From the NCBI GenBank assembly GCA_030653365.1, contig JAURZL010000012.1, forward strand, positions 83,930 through 147,929: 64,000 bases of DNA. The letters run 5' to 3'. Origin of the DNA: Anaerolineaceae bacterium. Its GTDB lineage: Bacteria; Chloroflexota; Anaerolineae; Anaerolineales; Anaerolineaceae. Below the pieces are notes generated by a model, which did not search any database, was not told the origin of the DNA, and was given only the letters and a program-made list of their open reading frames with translations. Below, one piece after another: positions 8,629 through 17,342 of the stretch (positions within the stretch are counted from its first letter, which is position 1; each line of letters begins with the position of its first letter). The translations under genes and the position numbers were made by a program.

Positions 8629-9285
8629 ATGACACAGTGGTTTTTAGAATACTATTCTTACCTGGCATGGGCAGGGAGTCTGGTGATTCTGGTCAGCAGT
8701 CTGATAGCAGCACTAGCTTACAGGGGAAAAAATGGTGAACGCTTTTCGATCGCAACTCATTTTGATTCCGAATTGGGAGAAAGGGGGGTATCTCAGCTTT
8801 CCTGGCTTTTCAATGGGGGACTCATTATCGGAAGTTTTCTTCTGTTTTTGATGATGCCAGGTGTGGGTATCAGCATGAATAGTATTTGGGGTACGATTGG
8901 AACAGTAATTGGGATGATTGCTGCCCTTGCTTGCCTGTTTGTGGGTGTATTCCCGATGAACAATATCAAACCACACATCAAGGCAGCGATGACCTATTTC
9001 CGCGCTGGGTTGGCAACAGTTTTATTATTTATCATCGCCATTCTGACCCAGTCCCCAAGTGAACGCGTTATACCACTGTATTCGCTCATCATCGGCGTCA
9101 TCGCTTTCATGGCTTATGCGTCCTTTCTCGTGTACATGGGAAGGACAACAAAGAAAGAACCATCCAATGCGTTGGATACAACAACGATAACCAATCGGCC
9201 ACGTTTTAGGTGGATGCCATTTCTGGAATGGATGGTTGTCATTTTCACCATCCTGTGGTTTTTGGTGATTAGTGCTGCCCGATAA
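8629..9285 (+). CDS. DUF998-like multi-pass membrane protein
   Basis: A 218-residue protein with about six hydrophobic segments. The ATG at 8629 is chosen because the membrane-protein character starts there; the frame is open further upstream but reads as unlikely sequence across the neighbouring promoter region. After the first helix it has RFSIATHFDSELGE, which resembles the ISELG segment of DUF998 proteins. No catalytic motif is seen. It is convergent with the GPH symporter, 18 bp apart. Confidence 0.65.
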   Translation: MTQWFLEYYSYLAWAGSLVILVSSLIAALAYRGKNGERFSIATHFDSELGERGVSQLSWLFNGGLIIGSFLLFLMMPGVGISMNSIWGTIGTVIGMIAALACLFVGVFPMNNIKPHIKAAMTYFRAGLATVLLFIIAILTQSPSERVIPLYSLIIGVIAFMAYASFLVYMGRTTKKEPSNALDTTTITNRPRFRWMPFLEWMVVIFTILWFLVISAAR

Positions 9286-9303
9286 ATGGCGAAGAGAACC
9301 TTT

Positions 9304-10650
9304 CTATTGAGAAAGTGAATTCTTCACCAATTCAGCATGTTTCTCGCGCGTAATTGGATACCAGATAAGCAGTGGTAGAGCGATCATAAAAGCAATCACT
9401 GGCACAATGGCATAAAAGAAACGAATACCAAAAAGAGCCTGGGTGGTCTGAATCGCATCAGGTACATAACCATAAAGATCCAACGCCCAACCGGCAACGG
9501 CAATTCCAATGGCTCCGGTCATTTTTCCCAGAAAAGCGTTCACCCCAAAGTAGATCCCTTCGTGTCGTTCCCCCGATTGGGCTGCATCAACTTCAATCAC
9601 GTCTGGAATCATGCTCCAGGGGAAGACATATTGGGCTGAAAAACCTACCCCGGCGACAAAGGCAATAACGTAGATCCATGGAGTTGGTCCTTGCGGGAGG
9701 AAAAATGCGGCAACAATTGCGATGGATGCGATGAAGAGACCGAGTGCATAGGCTGGGCCTTTGTTCATTTTTTTGGAAACCAGCCGCCAGGGAATGAGGA
9801 AAATTGCGACGGTTCCAAGTAATACAAGCATGACAAACGAGATTTGGTCAGCCATCAACAGCTGGTAGGTAAGAAAATAGGGTAACAGAGCGGTGAGCAA
9901 GGTAAAGCTGATGCTGATGATGGTGCTCATAATCATAAACTGAACGAACGGTTTATTTTTAAACACATGCTTTAGTTGTTGTTTGAGTGCCATTTTCGCT
10001 GGCATCAGGTCTGGGCGGGGGGTTTCTTTTACACCAAGAACTGTGATCAGCATGGTAATAATGGCGACAACACCGAAGATTGCCCCCATACCGCTATACG
10101 CTGCGGTCTTCGACCATCCCATACCCATAAACATACCAGTAACCGCTGTTGTGGCAGCTGCACCCAGGATATAGCCTAATACGGTGAAGATCATGCGAAT
10201 CGAAATGAGGGAAGTGCGCTCGTCATAATCATAGGTAAGCTCAGCAGAGAGAGCATAATATGGCACACTTACCAGTGTCTGAGTAGTATCTGCCAATAAG
10301 AACGATCCCAACACAGCCAGGAAGGCTTTCACGCCTACTAATCCTGGTGGGAGTGAAAACAACAACCAGATGGATAATCCAAAGGGTATTGCTCCTAGAA
10401 GCATATAAGGTTTGCGTCTGCCCCAACGACTTCGGGTGCGGTCGGAAAGGTAACCAAATACCGGATCATTGATTGCATCCCAGGTAAATTTACCTACAAG
10501 CAGGGCTGTTCCCGCCAAACCAGGGTTAATTCCAGCAATATCTGTGTAATAGAATAGGAGAAAAAATTGAATGGAGGATGTAAGCAGTGCGATCCCGAGA
10601 TCTGCAATGCCGTAGAGGATCTTTGTCTTCATTGGTAATTTTTCGCTCAT
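9304..10650 (-). CDS. GPH-family sugar:cation symporter (MelB-like)
   Basis: A 448-residue, 12-helix transporter with GGAGC before the ATG. It has the GPH signature: FYYTDIAG in helix 1-2, then DAINDPVFGYLSDRTRSRWG followed by RRKPYMLLGAIPF near residues 57-90. Family members import glycosides, pentosides or hexuronides with Na+ or H+. It starts 12 bp after the GxGYxYP gene, so the two are co-transcribed and the cargo is likely related to that protein's substrate (inference). Confidence 0.9.
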   Translation of the reverse strand: MSEKLPMKTKILYGIADLGIALLTSSIQFFLLFYYTDIAGINPGLAGTALLVGKFTWDAINDPVFGYLSDRTRSRWGRRKPYMLLGAIPFGLSIWLLFSLPPGLVGVKAFLAVLGSFLLADTTQTLVSVPYYALSAELTYDYDERTSLISIRMIFTVLGYILGAAATTAVTGMFMGMGWSKTAAYSGMGAIFGVVAIITMLITVLGVKETPRPDLMPAKMALKQQLKHVFKNKPFVQFMIMSTIISISFTLLTALLPYFLTYQLLMADQISFVMLVLLGTVAIFLIPWRLVSKKMNKGPAYALGLFIASIAIVAAFFLPQGPTPWIYVIAFVAGVGFSAQYVFPWSMIPDVIEVDAAQSGERHEGIYFGVNAFLGKMTGAIGIAVAGWALDLYGYVPDAIQTTQALFGIRFFYAIVPVIAFMIALPLLIWYPITREKHAELVKNSLSQ

Positions 10651-10661
10651 GATTTGCTCCT

Positions 10662-12359
10662 TTATTTGTTTGATTCTTGCATGTGCTGCCTGGCTAGTTC
10701 CAGAAAATCATCCCCCCGGACGATGTGGATGTGGTCGTTTTGTATTTCCTGGACGAATTTGACGATATCGTTGTAACTGGTACGATAGGCGAAGAGATGA
10801 ACGCCAATAAACACCGGACAAGTTTGTTGGTTCATGATCTCTTCATGGATTTTTGTCAGTAAGTCTTCTGCCCTGAGCCAGATCTGATCAACCTTTGGAA
10901 ATAGGTTGACGATGATGGGAACGCCCCGAACGAGTTGAGAAGGCGCTCGGGTGACAACGGCGTAACCAGCCAGATATCCAATAATTTCACCGCGATGGAT
11001 GGCGAGGTTCCGTAACACCCTGGCTGGTGGGTCTGCTACATAAGTGGTGACAACATGAATGCCAGATTGTTCACAGACCCGAGCGGTTTCTTTCATATAA
11101 GCTATCAGGTTCGGAGCGAGCGGAGGAACGATATAACCAGCTCCGGATGGTCCAGCAATAAGGCAGTCTTTCTCCGTGGCTGTTGATATGTATTTTTCAA
11201 ACAAAGCTGGAGCGATCTCATTCAGAAGCGGTTGGGTTTCCCAATTGAACGGAACGCTGCCTCGTTGTGGACTGTACCAGTTTCCCAGCTCGCCTGTGTG
11301 CATCATCATCAATTGATCACCGTCAGATAGGGTGAAGGTTAGGTAGATGCCTTGGGGATCGAGTAAAACCTGACTGGAGGGTTGCATTTGTTGTATCCCA
11401 GATGATGGTAATTTGGAGTGGAATGAGAAGTTTCCAGCAAGGTGTGCAGGCACAAGTCGCAATCCGTTTGAGGAAAGCTGCAGCATGAACGCTAATTCAT
11501 CATCACGACAGGTATGCCATCCAAAAATGGTTGGATAGGGTTTCGCTTTTACGGAATGTTGTACACGATTGGAAAGTTTTACTTCCTGAGACCGTAGCCC
11601 CATCCAGAAAAGGGCGAATTTTCGTACCAATTTATCGAGAGATAGCGCAAATAGGAACTCACGCAGGCGAGGTGGTCCAAATACAAGTAAAAGAAGCAAT
11701 TGATTGCCCAGTCTGCCTGTTGTGGAAGATAAACTATACACGAAGATTTTATGTTGAACAACGTAATCCAAAAACTCCGCACGACCCCAACCAGGCTCTA
11801 TGCAAGCCAGGTAACCAGGCTTACACTCGGTAAAAAGATTTTCATAAGCCCAACGATAAAGACTGATTCGGTCAGGCCATCGTTTGCGCAGGTCGTGTTT
11901 GATATCGAGTTTGATACTGGAAAGTTGGTCGATGATGGAATTGGTCACCGGTAACAGATTCTCCTGCGCAGCCATCATTAATGCAATGTTGGCGGTATCA
12001 GGAAAATCTTCGTCCCATATGATCAGACCAGCGATTGAATCGATGTGCTGGGAGATTAGCTCATTGAGATCGGATACAGAAGAGATGATTAAGTCATATT
12101 TGTTTTGATAATAATCCAGGTTGCGCTGGTCCTGGTTGCCAAGCAGGTCGCGGTATTTGGCATACCAGATTTCATCATCAAGGAAATTTTCATTGGTGCG
12201 CCGGGCAGTGGGGTCATCGTAAACACCATAATCCAGGTAGATGGAAGGTGAAATACGGTTAACCAATCCCTGTAATGTGGCTGCACAGACACGTTCAGCA
12301 TAGCTGAATTTGTTCACATCCAGAACAGTGATGGAATGGGTTTCAGTCACATGGGACAT
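10662..12359 (-). CDS. GxGYxYP-domain protein (putative glycoside hydrolase)
   Basis: 565 residues. The N-terminal domain has AERVCAATLQGLVNRISPSI near residue 20, as in GxGYxYP N-terminal domains. The name motif appears as GPSGAGYIVPPLAPN near 400, with Val in place of the second aromatic. The C-terminus has the RGDDFLELA strand. The family is called a putative glycoside hydrolase from context; the catalytic mechanism is unproven. No signal peptide is seen, so it is probably cytoplasmic and acts on an imported compound. A TTGATA-16-TATAAT promoter ends 6 nt before the ATG and no ribosome site is present, so the mRNA may be leaderless. The GPH symporter follows 12 bp downstream. Confidence 0.8.
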   Translation of the reverse strand: MSHVTETHSITVLDVNKFSYAERVCAATLQGLVNRISPSIYLDYGVYDDPTARRTNENFLDDEIWYAKYRDLLGNQDQRNLDYYQNKYDLIISSVSDLNELISQHIDSIAGLIIWDEDFPDTANIALMMAAQENLLPVTNSIIDQLSSIKLDIKHDLRKRWPDRISLYRWAYENLFTECKPGYLACIEPGWGRAEFLDYVVQHKIFVYSLSSTTGRLGNQLLLLLVFGPPRLREFLFALSLDKLVRKFALFWMGLRSQEVKLSNRVQHSVKAKPYPTIFGWHTCRDDELAFMLQLSSNGLRLVPAHLAGNFSFHSKLPSSGIQQMQPSSQVLLDPQGIYLTFTLSDGDQLMMMHTGELGNWYSPQRGSVPFNWETQPLLNEIAPALFEKYISTATEKDCLIAGPSGAGYIVPPLAPNLIAYMKETARVCEQSGIHVVTTYVADPPARVLRNLAIHRGEIIGYLAGYAVVTRAPSQLVRGVPIIVNLFPKVDQIWLRAEDLLTKIHEEIMNQQTCPVFIGVHLFAYRTSYNDIVKFVQEIQNDHIHIVRGDDFLELARQHMQESNK

Positions 12360-12365
12360 ACAAAA

Positions 12366-12393
12366 ATTATAGAATTGGATGCAGAATTATCAA
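12366..12393 (-). promoter_or_regulatory. Promoter of the GxGYxYP gene, probably leaderless
   Basis: Minus strand TTGATA (12388-12393), 16-bp spacer, TATAAT (12366-12371), then six bases to the ATG at 12359. The expected transcription start coincides with the A of the ATG, and no Shine-Dalgarno sequence precedes it. Confidence 0.65.
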
Positions 12394-12473
12394 AAGAAAA
12401 AAATGATTGAATTTTTATATTCCTGTGTGTTACATTGGTTGTAACTTTTTAATTCTAGATTCTTTATCCATGC

Positions 12474-14075
12474 TCAGGCTGGGATGGATAAGGGAAGCGA
12501 ATAAGATTGATTGTATAACTGCTGATAAGCCAATACTTCAGCCTGCCATTGCGATTCATCCCAGCCTAGTTCTGGTTGACAGATTTCGCGGATTTGCTCC
12601 ATCATGGGCATGCATCCCAATGGTAATAAACTGCCAATGCGGGTGCGCCGTAACAGTAAATCGTCCAAATGGACGACCTGCTCATGACTGGCTGCCCACT
12701 TCAGCTCAGCCCAGAGGGTTGGTGTGGCTTGAATACTCTCGAGATCATCTGCACATGCGGAGAGTATCAAATCAGGCGTATTGTAGCTGTATCTTCCCAT
12801 CAGGCGAATCTTCTGTTGTGTTGATAACATCTGATGATCGAAAACGGCTTTTAATTTTTGCTCATCAATTCGATCCAGGGCACGTCCTGTAGGATCAAAT
12901 TTGATTTTCTCTGGTAAATATTTACGGGCAAATTTCAGGGTTCGTTGTGCCATGTGACGAAACATTGTTAATTTTCCGCCAGTGATGGTGATAAGACCAT
13001 CCTCGTCCCACAGAATTTCATCTCTGGCTTCTTTGGATGGGTCAGCTTTACCTGTATCCAAAACGGAGCGGATACCAGCGAAGGATGAAACGATATCTTC
13101 GGTCGTCAAATGCAAACAGTCGAAAATGTGGTTTACTGCCGTCATCAGATAATCCACCTCGCTGGGTGAAATCCTTGGATCAGTGACCATTGGATGGTCC
13201 TGATCGACATCTGTAGTACCAACCAGTGTGGATCCCTCCCAGGAAAATGCGAAAACAGGGCGTTGATCATCCGGGTGCAGAAAACTGACTGCATCATCCA
13301 GAGGAATCCGATCGTGAGTAAAGATCAAATGGCTCCCGCGCAGCAACCTTAAACGAGGCGATTTGCCAATCTTGCCCCTTAATTCATCCGCCCAGGCACC
13401 GCTGGCGTTGATCACCAGCCTAGCTTTTATTTCTTTTTCCGCACCAGATAATTCATCCCTGACCTGGACACCACATACGGTACCATTACTGGTCCGTAAA
13501 AGATCTACCACGTTGGTGTAATTGATAGCGCTGCCACCGGCTGCCTGACCCTCCTGAATGACCCGATAAACCAACCGGGCATCATCTGTCTGGGCATCAT
13601 AGAAACCATAACCGCCTACCAGTTGTTTTTCGTTGAGTTGTGGACAAATCTCTTTCAGACGTTGTTTGGAAAATTTTGAATGTTTCCAACGCAGCACCAT
13701 AATATCATAAACGATCAATCCCAGACCAAACACCCATCCAGGAGTATGATCTCCCTGATAATTCACAATATTGAAATGCAGTGGGTCAATCAACCCTTTT
13801 CCCTCATGAACCAATTGCTGGCGTTCCCGTGAGGAATCCAGGGTTAATTTAATTTGAGCATTCTTCAGATAGCGCAAGCCACCATGTACCATTTTCGAAG
13901 AGCGGCTGGATGTTCCGGAAGCGAAATCGTGACCTTCCACCAGCAAGGTTTTTAACCCGATCCCTGCAGCTTCCCGGAATACCCCTGCACCGACGATTCC
14001 ACCCCCAATCACAATTACATCCCAAGGCTGTGATAGATCAGCCCATATCGACGGACGCCCACCTGGATTTTCCAT
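12474..14075 (-). CDS. glpD: Glycerol-3-phosphate dehydrogenase/oxidase (FAD)
   Basis: 533 residues from ATG 14075, chosen for GAGG 6 nt upstream. A TTG six codons earlier is the alternative. The N-terminus VIVIGGGIVGAGVFREAA at about 19-36 is the FAD dinucleotide fold. TSSRSSKMVHGGLRYL near 55 and INASGAWADELRG near 225 are GlpA/GlpD signatures. The C-terminal helical domain after 400 is as in GlpD. It oxidises sn-glycerol 3-phosphate to DHAP and passes electrons to quinone or another acceptor. Its promoter and operator are duplicated in front of the AGPS-like gene, implying joint control. The GxGYxYP and GPH genes follow on the same strand after 114 bp. Confidence 0.92.
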   Translation of the reverse strand: MENPGGRPSIWADLSQPWDVIVIGGGIVGAGVFREAAGIGLKTLLVEGHDFASGTSSRSSKMVHGGLRYLKNAQIKLTLDSSRERQQLVHEGKGLIDPLHFNIVNYQGDHTPGWVFGLGLIVYDIMVLRWKHSKFSKQRLKEICPQLNEKQLVGGYGFYDAQTDDARLVYRVIQEGQAAGGSAINYTNVVDLLRTSNGTVCGVQVRDELSGAEKEIKARLVINASGAWADELRGKIGKSPRLRLLRGSHLIFTHDRIPLDDAVSFLHPDDQRPVFAFSWEGSTLVGTTDVDQDHPMVTDPRISPSEVDYLMTAVNHIFDCLHLTTEDIVSSFAGIRSVLDTGKADPSKEARDEILWDEDGLITITGGKLTMFRHMAQRTLKFARKYLPEKIKFDPTGRALDRIDEQKLKAVFDHQMLSTQQKIRLMGRYSYNTPDLILSACADDLESIQATPTLWAELKWAASHEQVVHLDDLLLRRTRIGSLLPLGCMPMMEQIREICQPELGWDESQWQAEVLAYQQLYNQSYSLPLSIPA

Positions 14076-14110
14076 GAAAACCTCGCTGAACAAATGAAAT
14101 GATTAATGAT

Positions 14111-14158
14111 TTGAAAATTGGTAAGAGGTCATACCAGTTAAAATTATAATGATTCCAC
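14111..14158 (-). repeat. 48-bp duplicated promoter/operator block, copy 2
   Basis: Identical to 7570-7617. The flanks diverge at once on the gene side. On the -35 side they share the octamer AAGTCAAG after five unlike bases. Confidence 0.95.
14119..14136 (-). promoter_or_regulatory. Operator, FadR/GntR-like, for the glpD-like gene
   Basis: The same TGGTAAGAGGTCATACCA palindrome as at 7578-7595. It sits at the predicted transcription start, about 45-60 nt before the start codon. Confidence 0.65.
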
Positions 14159-14170
14159 CCGGTAAGTCAA
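14143..14170 (-). promoter_or_regulatory. Sigma70 promoter of the glpD-like gene
   Basis: Minus strand TTGACT (14165-14170), 16-bp spacer, TATAAT (14143-14148). It has the same elements and spacing as the promoter at 7602-7629. Confidence 0.8.
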
Positions 14171-14262
14171 GCAGGAATTTGAGAATTCAGGATCATCCAC
14201 TCCAGTTCATTTCCCAGCCCAGCGTTCTCCCCGGGCAACAATAACAATGTACCTTTTCACCA

Positions 14263-14329
14263 AGTTGGTCAGGTTTTTTTTGTTGGTATAACCCGCAAAA
14301 GCACCTGCCAGACCCGGATTAATGAGATG
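14263..14329 (+). repeat. Dispersed hairpin-plus-tail repeat, copy A
   Basis: A CAGGTTTTT arm, loop, and AAAGCACCTG arm, followed by the tail GCCAGACCCGGATTAATGAG. It points toward the glycosyltransferase gene that starts about 75 bp downstream. A minus-strand reading frame through this repeat (14207-14443) gives a HLINPGLAGAF peptide that recurs in other copies; I treat that as a by-product of the repeat. Confidence 0.75.
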
Positions 14330-14402
14330 TTTCAAATTTTTATTGTGATAAAATTTGTTAGAGGATCCAACCAGTCGTAATGATGGAACATCAGGCTTAT
14401 TG

Positions 14403-16370
14403 ATGCTTTTATTAATAATTTCTTTTGGTATTTTTCTATTCATCTCGTTACAAATAAATCGTTATTTCAAATATAAAACACTGCTGGACTGGTGTCTGGG
14501 TGCTTTCCTACTGTTATTCACCCTGATTGTTTTTACAATGACTGTAGCAGGTTTGTTTTACCGGATGAACAATCCTGGGTTCATTTTCCTGCTTCAGATA
14601 ATCCTGCTAATTATTTCAACACTCATTGTCCGCTATGGAATATCACCCGGGCAACCCATTCTCCCTTTAAAATTTCCAACACTCGATTTTAAGAATTTAT
14701 CAAAATCATACCTGGCGTTAGTTTTCATTGTCATCAGTGCTGCTGTTGCGATCCTGAACCTGGTATATGTATTCTTTGTACCGCCCAACAACAATGATTC
14801 GCTGATGATTCATCTGGCACGCCTTGGCATGTGGGACCAGTTCGGCAGCTGGCTGCCCTGGAACACCAAAGTCGTCTGGCAATTAACCTTTCCGTTTAAC
14901 GCAGAAATTGTCAGTTATTGGACTTTATTATTCACCAGAAGTGAGCGTCTCCTGGGATTGATCACTTATATTTCAGGTTATTTTTCAATTATCCTGCTCT
15001 ATCGCCTGAGTTTTGAGCTGACCAAAAAGAAAGCGATCGCAGTGATTGCCGCGCTCACCTGGGCAGCTTTACCAGTTGTCCAGCTAAATTTCACCTCCAC
15101 CCGCCATGACCATGTCAGTTCCCTTCTGGTCTTATCCGCAATCCATTTCTTTTATTTTCACCTAAAGGAAAAAAATAGCGGGTATTTAATATTGTCTGGT
15201 TTGAGTATTGGTTTGTCCATCGGTACGAATTATTCCGTCGGCGGGTATTTGCCTGGTCTGGGGATTGCTTTTGTTTTCTACTGGCTCTTCTTCAAGAAAC
15301 TCACCTTCCGGGAGGTCATCACTCTTGGGTTTTCTTCAATTATCGCCTTTTTCCTCTTCAGTTCGCCGGTTTTTATTAGTAATTACGTGCATTTTGGCTC
15401 CTTACTGGGACCTGATGCTCCCGAAAGCGGAAGTGTCCTCCTAAAGAGCGCTCTTCATGAAGATACCTCCACTCTCGAGCATACTGGTTTGATGGCTAGC
15501 AGGTGGGCTTACCAGATCGTAGATTTTCAGGGGATTCCTGAACCCTATCTGGGTAAATTGATGCAGTACAAAGCCTGGCTTCCGGCACGAATCGCAGAAC
15601 AAACTGGCGTTTCAATGGAGGTGAACAAATCTTTACTCAATCAGCACATTTTCCGATATGAGGAACATATTCCCTTCTCGGAAGATTCTTCCTGGTTTGG
15701 AATTGTTGGAAAATTTATTTTTTATCTTGTCTCCCTTTATATCATTTTTATCACCATCAAGAAAAAACATCCGCTGATGATGATTGCCACCATCTTTTTA
15801 TTGACAGTACCGCTATCCTTCGCCTTCTTAAGATCCGGATGGACACCTTATGATGGCCGCTACTTCATCACATTATTCGCCTGTCTTTCAATCGGTCTGG
15901 CAGCCTTGCTTGACAATTTGAACAGCAAACTCAGGAATATCCTCATTTTCTGTATTATTGTATTGTCCGTCATGACCTTGTTCATGTCAATCTATAGCAA
16001 TCCAGCTAAATCCTTCTGGGGATACAAAGCTTTCTGGATCCAGCATCGATTCGACTCCATTTCTGCTCAATCCTATGACACCAAAGAAATGATCTATCTT
16101 GTGGATCAAACTGTGCCGGAGGATGGCGTCCTGGGGATTGCCACGACCAGTAATGTATATTACGAATATGGGCTCTTTGGAGAAAATTTTACACGCAAGA
16201 TCGTCCCCATTTTTCCGGATGAGAAAGTATGCGATAATCAATGGCTGAAAGAAAATGCGATCCAGTTTATCCTTGTGGATTTTGGCGAACCCGATTATCC
16301 TCCTTGCTCGTTAGGTGGTTATGAAGCCCTCAAAAGCATGAAAAACTGGATTGTTTTTGAGATAAAATAA
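14403..16370 (+). CDS. Membrane glycosyltransferase, GT39/ArnT-like (GT-C fold)
   Basis: About 655 residues with some 11-13 transmembrane helices and no soluble catalytic domain, as in GT-C enzymes that use polyprenyl-phosphate sugars. After the third helix comes VPPNNNDSLMIHLARLGMW, where the Asp in the first external loop matches the GT39 catalytic position. TSTRHDHVSSLLVL follows near residue 245. The C-terminal periplasmic part contains DGRYFITLFACLSIGLAALL. The start is uncertain: ATG 14403 lies just before the first hydrophobic run, and TTG 14355 is in frame. It is probably involved in cell-surface glycan or protein glycosylation. It stands alone between two copies of the hairpin repeat. 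Confidence 0.75.
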   Translation: MLLLIISFGIFLFISLQINRYFKYKTLLDWCLGAFLLLFTLIVFTMTVAGLFYRMNNPGFIFLLQIILLIISTLIVRYGISPGQPILPLKFPTLDFKNLSKSYLALVFIVISAAVAILNLVYVFFVPPNNNDSLMIHLARLGMWDQFGSWLPWNTKVVWQLTFPFNAEIVSYWTLLFTRSERLLGLITYISGYFSIILLYRLSFELTKKKAIAVIAALTWAALPVVQLNFTSTRHDHVSSLLVLSAIHFFYFHLKEKNSGYLILSGLSIGLSIGTNYSVGGYLPGLGIAFVFYWLFFKKLTFREVITLGFSSIIAFFLFSSPVFISNYVHFGSLLGPDAPESGSVLLKSALHEDTSTLEHTGLMASRWAYQIVDFQGIPEPYLGKLMQYKAWLPARIAEQTGVSMEVNKSLLNQHIFRYEEHIPFSEDSSWFGIVGKFIFYLVSLYIIFITIKKKHPLMMIATIFLLTVPLSFAFLRSGWTPYDGRYFITLFACLSIGLAALLDNLNSKLRNILIFCIIVLSVMTLFMSIYSNPAKSFWGYKAFWIQHRFDSISAQSYDTKEMIYLVDQTVPEDGVLGIATTSNVYYEYGLFGENFTRKIVPIFPDEKVCDNQWLKENAIQFILVDFGEPDYPPCSLGGYEALKSMKNWIVFEIK

Positions 16371-16378
16371 TAAACCAT

Positions 16379-16446
16379 AGTGGTCAGGGTGTTTATCGTG
16401 GAATTTTTGCCACTAAAAACACCCGCCAACCCAGATTTAATGAGAT
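16379..16446 (+). repeat. Dispersed hairpin-plus-tail repeat, copy B
   Basis: The clearest copy. A CAGGGTGTTTATCG arm, an internal GTGG-ATTTTTG-CCAC hairpin and the ACTAAAAACACCCG arm are followed by the tail CCAACCCAGATTTAATGAGA. It points at the methyltransferase gene starting at 16498. Confidence 0.8.
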
Positions 16447-16497
16447 AAATTTGAAATCTTTTTGGTATCATTACAACAAAAAAATCAGGAGTGTTTA

Positions 16498-17238
16498 ATG
16501 GAATTATTTTTCGAAATTCACAAAGACTTGCCACGTGAAGGGCCGGGAGATTCAGATTCGACCAGACGGGCTTTTCGCAAGTTGGCAGCGCTCCCTGATG
16601 AACCAGCTATTCTGGATGTGGGTTGTGGGCCGGGTGCACAGACGATGGATTTGGCAGCGCTCACGGATGGAATCATCTATGCTGTCGATACCCATCAGCC
16701 ATTCCTTGATCATCTTCAGCAAAAGGTGATTGATCAGGGACAAACGCGCCGGATAAAAGTTCTCAATCAATCGATGAAAGATTTGAATTTTTCCCCCGCC
16801 AGCTTTGACCTGATCTGGTCTGAAGGTGCGATTTATATTATGGGATTTGAAGCAGGCTTACGCGCCTGGAAACATTTACTCAAACCGAATGGTTACATCG
16901 CAGTGACCGAGCTTTCCTGGCTTAAACCGGATGCACCGCAAGAGATCCAGGCTTATTGGAACAAAGAGTATCCAGCAATGAAAACCCTGGAAGAAAACCT
17001 GAATATCATCCATGATTGCGGATTCTACCTGATTGATTATTTTGTCCTGCCCGATACAAGCTGGACAGAAGAATATTACCAACCGATGCAGAAAAGGGTC
17101 ACAATCCTGCGTGAACAGTATCAGCGCGATCCGGAAAAATTGGCACAACTGGATGAAGCGCTCGAGGAGTATGAGCTTTTCAAACAATACAGCGTTTGGT
17201 ACGGGTACGTTTTTTACATCATGCAATCCAAGATCTGA
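16498..17238 (+). CDS. Class I SAM-dependent methyltransferase
   Basis: 246 residues from ATG 16498, with AGGAG upstream. Motif I is AILDVGCGPGAQTMDLA near residue 37, and motif II has the acidic AVDTHQPFL near 62. SFDLIWSEGAIYIMGF near 105 and LLKPNGYIAVTELSWL near 127 are typical of ubiquinone/menaquinone-type and small-molecule methyltransferases. The substrate cannot be called. A copy of the dispersed repeat sits immediately upstream. Confidence 0.88.
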   Translation: MELFFEIHKDLPREGPGDSDSTRRAFRKLAALPDEPAILDVGCGPGAQTMDLAALTDGIIYAVDTHQPFLDHLQQKVIDQGQTRRIKVLNQSMKDLNFSPASFDLIWSEGAIYIMGFEAGLRAWKHLLKPNGYIAVTELSWLKPDAPQEIQAYWNKEYPAMKTLEENLNIIHDCGFYLIDYFVLPDTSWTEEYYQPMQKRVTILREQYQRDPEKLAQLDEALEEYELFKQYSVWYGYVFYIMQSKI

Positions 17239-17342
17239 TCTAACCGTCAGTTCTACCCAATTTTTATACAATACCCCTCAAACAACCCTGGGGAAGGAGT
17301 TTGAGAGGTAAAGTTGAGAGTTTTTATTAGGGGAGAGGGCTT

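Noticed and set aside
12464..12491. TTATCCAT/ATGGATAA hairpin across the glpD-like stop codon
   Set aside because: A 12-nt loop and no T-run after it on the minus strand; not convincing as a terminator.
14207..14443. A 78-codon minus-strand frame between glpD and the glycosyltransferase
   Set aside because: It is made largely of dispersed-repeat sequence; the same peptide appears in unrelated repeat copies and there is no ribosome site.
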